From NCBI GenBank assembly GCA_964580655.1, contig CAZOMR010000043.1:1-16842 (forward strand): a DNA stretch of 16,842 bases, given 5' to 3'. Position 1 is the stretch's first letter. Each line of letters opens with the position of its first letter. This DNA comes from CAZOMR01 sp964580655 (GTDB taxonomy: Bacteria; RBG-13-61-14; CAZOMR01). The translations under genes and the position numbers were made by a program. Of this stretch, positions 15,601 through 16,842 are shown piece after piece. Under the pieces are notes generated by a model. That model ran no database searches. It was not told where the DNA came from and saw nothing but the letters and a program-made list of their open reading frames with translations.

Positions 15601-15826
15601 AAACGAAGGTGTGCTGATGAAGGATGATGAAGGAGAGGAGAGATTGTGGAGAGTGCAGAAAATTGGACAGAACAAGCAAATATTTTTTATCAAAAACACT
15701 GATGCAAGGCGTGTTATTGAGATTCCGAAAGAAGGAAGGTCACGCCTTCCTGATACACTCCGGAAGTCGGAAGCTCGGAAAGTTTTAATTGATCCTCTTG
15801 GCAACATAAGATGGGCTAATGATTGA
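12647..15826 (+). CDS. cas9: CRISPR-associated endonuclease Cas9, compact type II-C
   Basis: 1059-residue RNA-guided DNA nuclease, near the size of N. meningitidis Cas9 and far smaller than the S. pyogenes enzyme. RuvC-I is ILGIDLGTNSVGWA with D14. The Arg-rich bridge helix is about 60-92 (ARRDARLARRRLDRTARRL). RuvC-II is IRIELARE with E529. HNH is DVEHIIPYS with E609, H610 and N633, the latter 23 residues after the histidine as in SpCas9. RuvC-III is HHAVDA with H754 and D757. The recognition lobe lies between about 95 and 500, and the C-terminal PAM-interacting part begins after about 830. All nuclease residues are present, so it should cut both strands. E609 replaces the more usual Asp beside the HNH histidine. 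AGGGGG lies six bases before the ATG. Its DNA looks more A-rich than its neighbours. Confidence 0.98.
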   Translation: MKTQENEGYILGIDLGTNSVGWAILKAVPSVKDGRLKPIAIERTGARIFEAGVEGDIESGKEESRGKARRDARLARRRLDRTARRLSHLFYLLQNEGLLPADKAYNTIIGKKTFKERRHERDLKAQARKKILDDLDRELIKKLERNEPMAPQTLPYILRARALDKKLEPYELGRALYHLGQRRGFLSNRKATTKDDEELGKVKTGILELEGKMEESGARTLGEYFSKLDPKQERIRSRWTSREMYDAEFDKLWTAQKKHHPEILTEEMRKKIWRTIFYQRPLKVQSHLIGKCQFEKDRKRAPIACLAFQRYRMIQQVNNAEIYAPNGEVLEFTPEQRNLLIDELETKGDITFAKAKKLIGLSSKHRFNWESGGEKKFLGNRTAAKLIEIFGEEGWKNFSEEKRNSIVEDLLSIHKEKVLERRGRDVWGLEKDAAKKFGELELEDGHCNLSRQAITKLLPLMEKGMKYAAAVKEIYGNIVSDEKLGFLPPVIYSMHDLTNPVVKRVLTELRKVVNGIIREYGKPEEIRIELAREMKKTRKDRKRLTQNMRRNENARNKAAEAIMKEAGIQKPRRADIEKYILWEESNKQCPYTGKMINITQLFGNDVDVEHIIPYSRCLDNSYMNKTLCFADENRKVKNNRTPWEAYGSNEERWDEIIQRVKDFKGDATKIKLEKFQIKDLKELDDFVSSQLNDTKYASKLAKKYLGLLYGEESLSRVQASRGGITGILRRRDVWNLNQILGEGSVKERTDHRHHAVDAVCIALTDRALVKMLSDASKRGLLEKGRTMTFAKIEQPWKNFYEDVKNSIDNTVVSHRVSKKINAQLHAETIYSYQGKDEKEKPIVHIRKPLSAPLTKNEVENIVDDKVRELVLAKLEELGGDLKKLGMPENHPYMETGDGRRIPIHKVRIKKHLSTKEIGSSMRERHVELGSNHHIEIFEYKDKKGNIKWDGDVVSTYEAMRRLRKGEPVIKRDHGEGKKFIFSLAINEGVLMKDDEGEERLWRVQKIGQNKQIFFIKNTDARRVIEIPKEGRSRLPDTLRKSEARKVLIDPLGNIRWAND

Positions 15827-15830
15827 AAAA

Positions 15831-15882
15831 AGGTTACAGGTTTAAGGTTACAGGTTAAAGGTTCAATGTTCAAGGTTTAAGG
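15831..15882 (+). repeat. AGGTTNA heptamer tandem repeat between cas9 and cas1
   Basis: Fills nearly the whole gap between the genes: aggttac, aggttta, aggttac, aggttaa, aggttca, atgttca, aggttta, agg. The first four units form two 14-base units differing by one base. The final copies supply the only purine-rich leader (AAGGTTTAAGG) before the cas1 ATG, so the repeat probably serves as its ribosome binding site. Confidence 0.85.
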
Positions 15883-16770
15883 ATGGATAGGATACTGGAT
15901 TTCTCGGAAGAGCCGGCCTCCTTGAGCATGAGAATAGGGTTGCTGGTGATCGAGCGCAAGGACAAACCAGAACTTACCATCCCTTTTTCTGATATAGCGG
16001 TTATCATGACCTCTCATCCGCAGGTGCATTACAGCAACGCGGTGCTTGCCAGTCTTGCCCAGGCAGGCGGGGCTTTTATCGTGTGCAATGAGAAGTATCT
16101 TCCCGTGGGCATGCTTTTGCCTCTGGTTGGCCACTCCACCCAGGCCGAGCGCTTTGCGGCTCAGGCAAATGCCTCTCTGCCGGCCTGCAAGCAGATGTGG
16201 AAACAGGTCATAAAGGCAAAGGTGAAGGCCCAGGGGATGTTATTAAAAGAACTGCATGGAAAAGATATGGGCCTGGTCGCCATGGCGCAAAAGGTCAGGT
16301 CAGGGGACCCGGATAATATAGAGGGCCAGGCTTCCCGCAGATACTGGCCCGCCATATTCGGAGACAAATCTTTTAAGAGAAAACGCGAGGCAGATGACCA
16401 GAACAGGTTTCTAAACTACGGGTACACGGTGCTCCGGGCAATCGTGGCACGGGCTATATGCGCGGCAGGGCTTCACCCATCGCTCGGGATTCATCACCAT
16501 AACCGCTATGATGCCTTTTGCCTGGCCGATGATTTGATGGAGCCTTTCAGGCCTATTGTGGACAGGGCAGTCGTGAATTATGTAAATGAAAAAGGCAAGG
16601 ACGCGGCCATGGACAAAGATGCCAAGGCCGCTCTCATCAGCGCTTTGACCGCCCGGTTTGAGCTGGATGGAGACCAAAGAACCCTTTTTGATATACTCAG
16701 CAGGACCGCATCATCCCTAGCCGGAGTTTTTGAAGGCGAAAGAACAGAACTGGTTCTCCCGGAAATATAA
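15883..16770 (+). CDS. cas1: CRISPR adaptation integrase Cas1 (type II)
   Basis: 295-residue integrase that, with Cas2, inserts new spacers into the array. It is of the type II Cas1 group (SDIAVIMTSHPQVHYSNAVLASLAQ near 36-60). Metal ligands are in place: E147 (DNIEGQASRRYW), H205 in LGIHHHNRYD and E220 in ADDLMEPFRP. The length is normal and the frame is intact, so it should be active. Its G+C content looks close to that of the housekeeping genes and higher than that of cas9. The start ATG follows the heptamer repeats. cas2 would be expected next but does not appear before the window ends. Confidence 0.97.
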   Translation: MDRILDFSEEPASLSMRIGLLVIERKDKPELTIPFSDIAVIMTSHPQVHYSNAVLASLAQAGGAFIVCNEKYLPVGMLLPLVGHSTQAERFAAQANASLPACKQMWKQVIKAKVKAQGMLLKELHGKDMGLVAMAQKVRSGDPDNIEGQASRRYWPAIFGDKSFKRKREADDQNRFLNYGYTVLRAIVARAICAAGLHPSLGIHHHNRYDAFCLADDLMEPFRPIVDRAVVNYVNEKGKDAAMDKDAKAALISALTARFELDGDQRTLFDILSRTASSLAGVFEGERTELVLPEI

Positions 16771-16773
16771 AAC

Positions 16774-16794
16774 TTTGAACCTTAAACCTTGATG
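16774..16794 (-). repeat. Inverted copy of the heptamer repeat after cas1
   Basis: On the - strand this reads about three heptamers of the same family (aggttta, aggttca and partial flanks). A 13-base core, tcaaggtttaagg, is the exact inverse of the copy at 15870-15882 just before cas1 (here 16780-16792). The remaining 48 bases of the window are AT-rich and hold no repeat matching the predicted CRISPR repeat. Confidence 0.75.
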
Positions 16795-16842
16795 CTTTCG
16801 TAAAAAATGTATTTTATCAAACTTGCTGATTTTTTTCATGTT

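Noticed and set aside
15831..15882. Heptamer array as a CRISPR array
   Set aside because: Units are 7 or 14 bases with no spacers, and they do not match the tracrRNA anti-repeat.
16807..16842. Open frame MYFIKLADFFHV running off the window end, as a start of cas2
   Set aside because: No Shine-Dalgarno and the sequence does not resemble a Cas2 N-terminus; only 12 codons are visible, so it cannot be judged.

Overview
The window looks like chromosomal DNA from a Gram-negative, probably uncultured, bacterium. An Mla/Mce lipid transporter implies an outer membrane. The rest is housekeeping (yebC, ruvCAB, queH), one large Ser/Thr kinase, one membrane-anchored pentapeptide-repeat protein and a type II-C CRISPR-Cas locus. 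I cannot place the phylum from sequence alone; a deltaproteobacterial or Omnitrophota-like lineage would fit, but that is a guess.

Region 1 (about 114-4343, + strand) is a five-gene operon of a phospholipid-type ABC transporter: two ATPases, two MlaE permeases and one MCE/MlaD substrate-binding protein. Subunits that are usually homodimers are encoded twice here. The two ATPases carry complementary defects, predicting a heterodimer with one canonical and one degenerate ATP site.

Region 2 (4592-12356, - strand) reads yebC > ruvC > ruvA > ruvB > pentapeptide protein > queH > kinase. Most junctions are 4-base stop/start overlaps or short gaps, so it is probably one transcription unit starting at a promoter near 12411-12438. 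It joins Holliday-junction resolution (RuvABC), YebC, tRNA queuosine synthesis (QueH), a 582-residue beta-helix protein with zinc ribbon and membrane helices, and an 805-residue kinase. The kinase's alpha-solenoid shows a strict 13-residue period.

Region 3 (12477-16842) is a type II-C CRISPR-Cas locus. A roughly 109-nt tracrRNA gene lies on the - strand between yebC and cas9. It has a sigma70-type promoter, an anti-repeat, a UAAGG...CCGCAA nexus, a long hairpin and an intrinsic terminator. On the + strand follow a compact cas9 (1059 aa, all RuvC/HNH catalytic residues present) and cas1 (295 aa, metal ligands present). cas1 is bracketed by AGGTTNA heptamer repeats that are inverted on its far side. 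No cas2 and no CRISPR array is visible before the window ends 72 bases past cas1. The anti-repeat nevertheless lets the CRISPR repeat be predicted.

The items most worth a second look are the tracrRNA with its predicted repeat and the compact Cas9, the asymmetric Mla ATPase pair, the 13-residue solenoid kinase, and the heptamer repeats around cas1.
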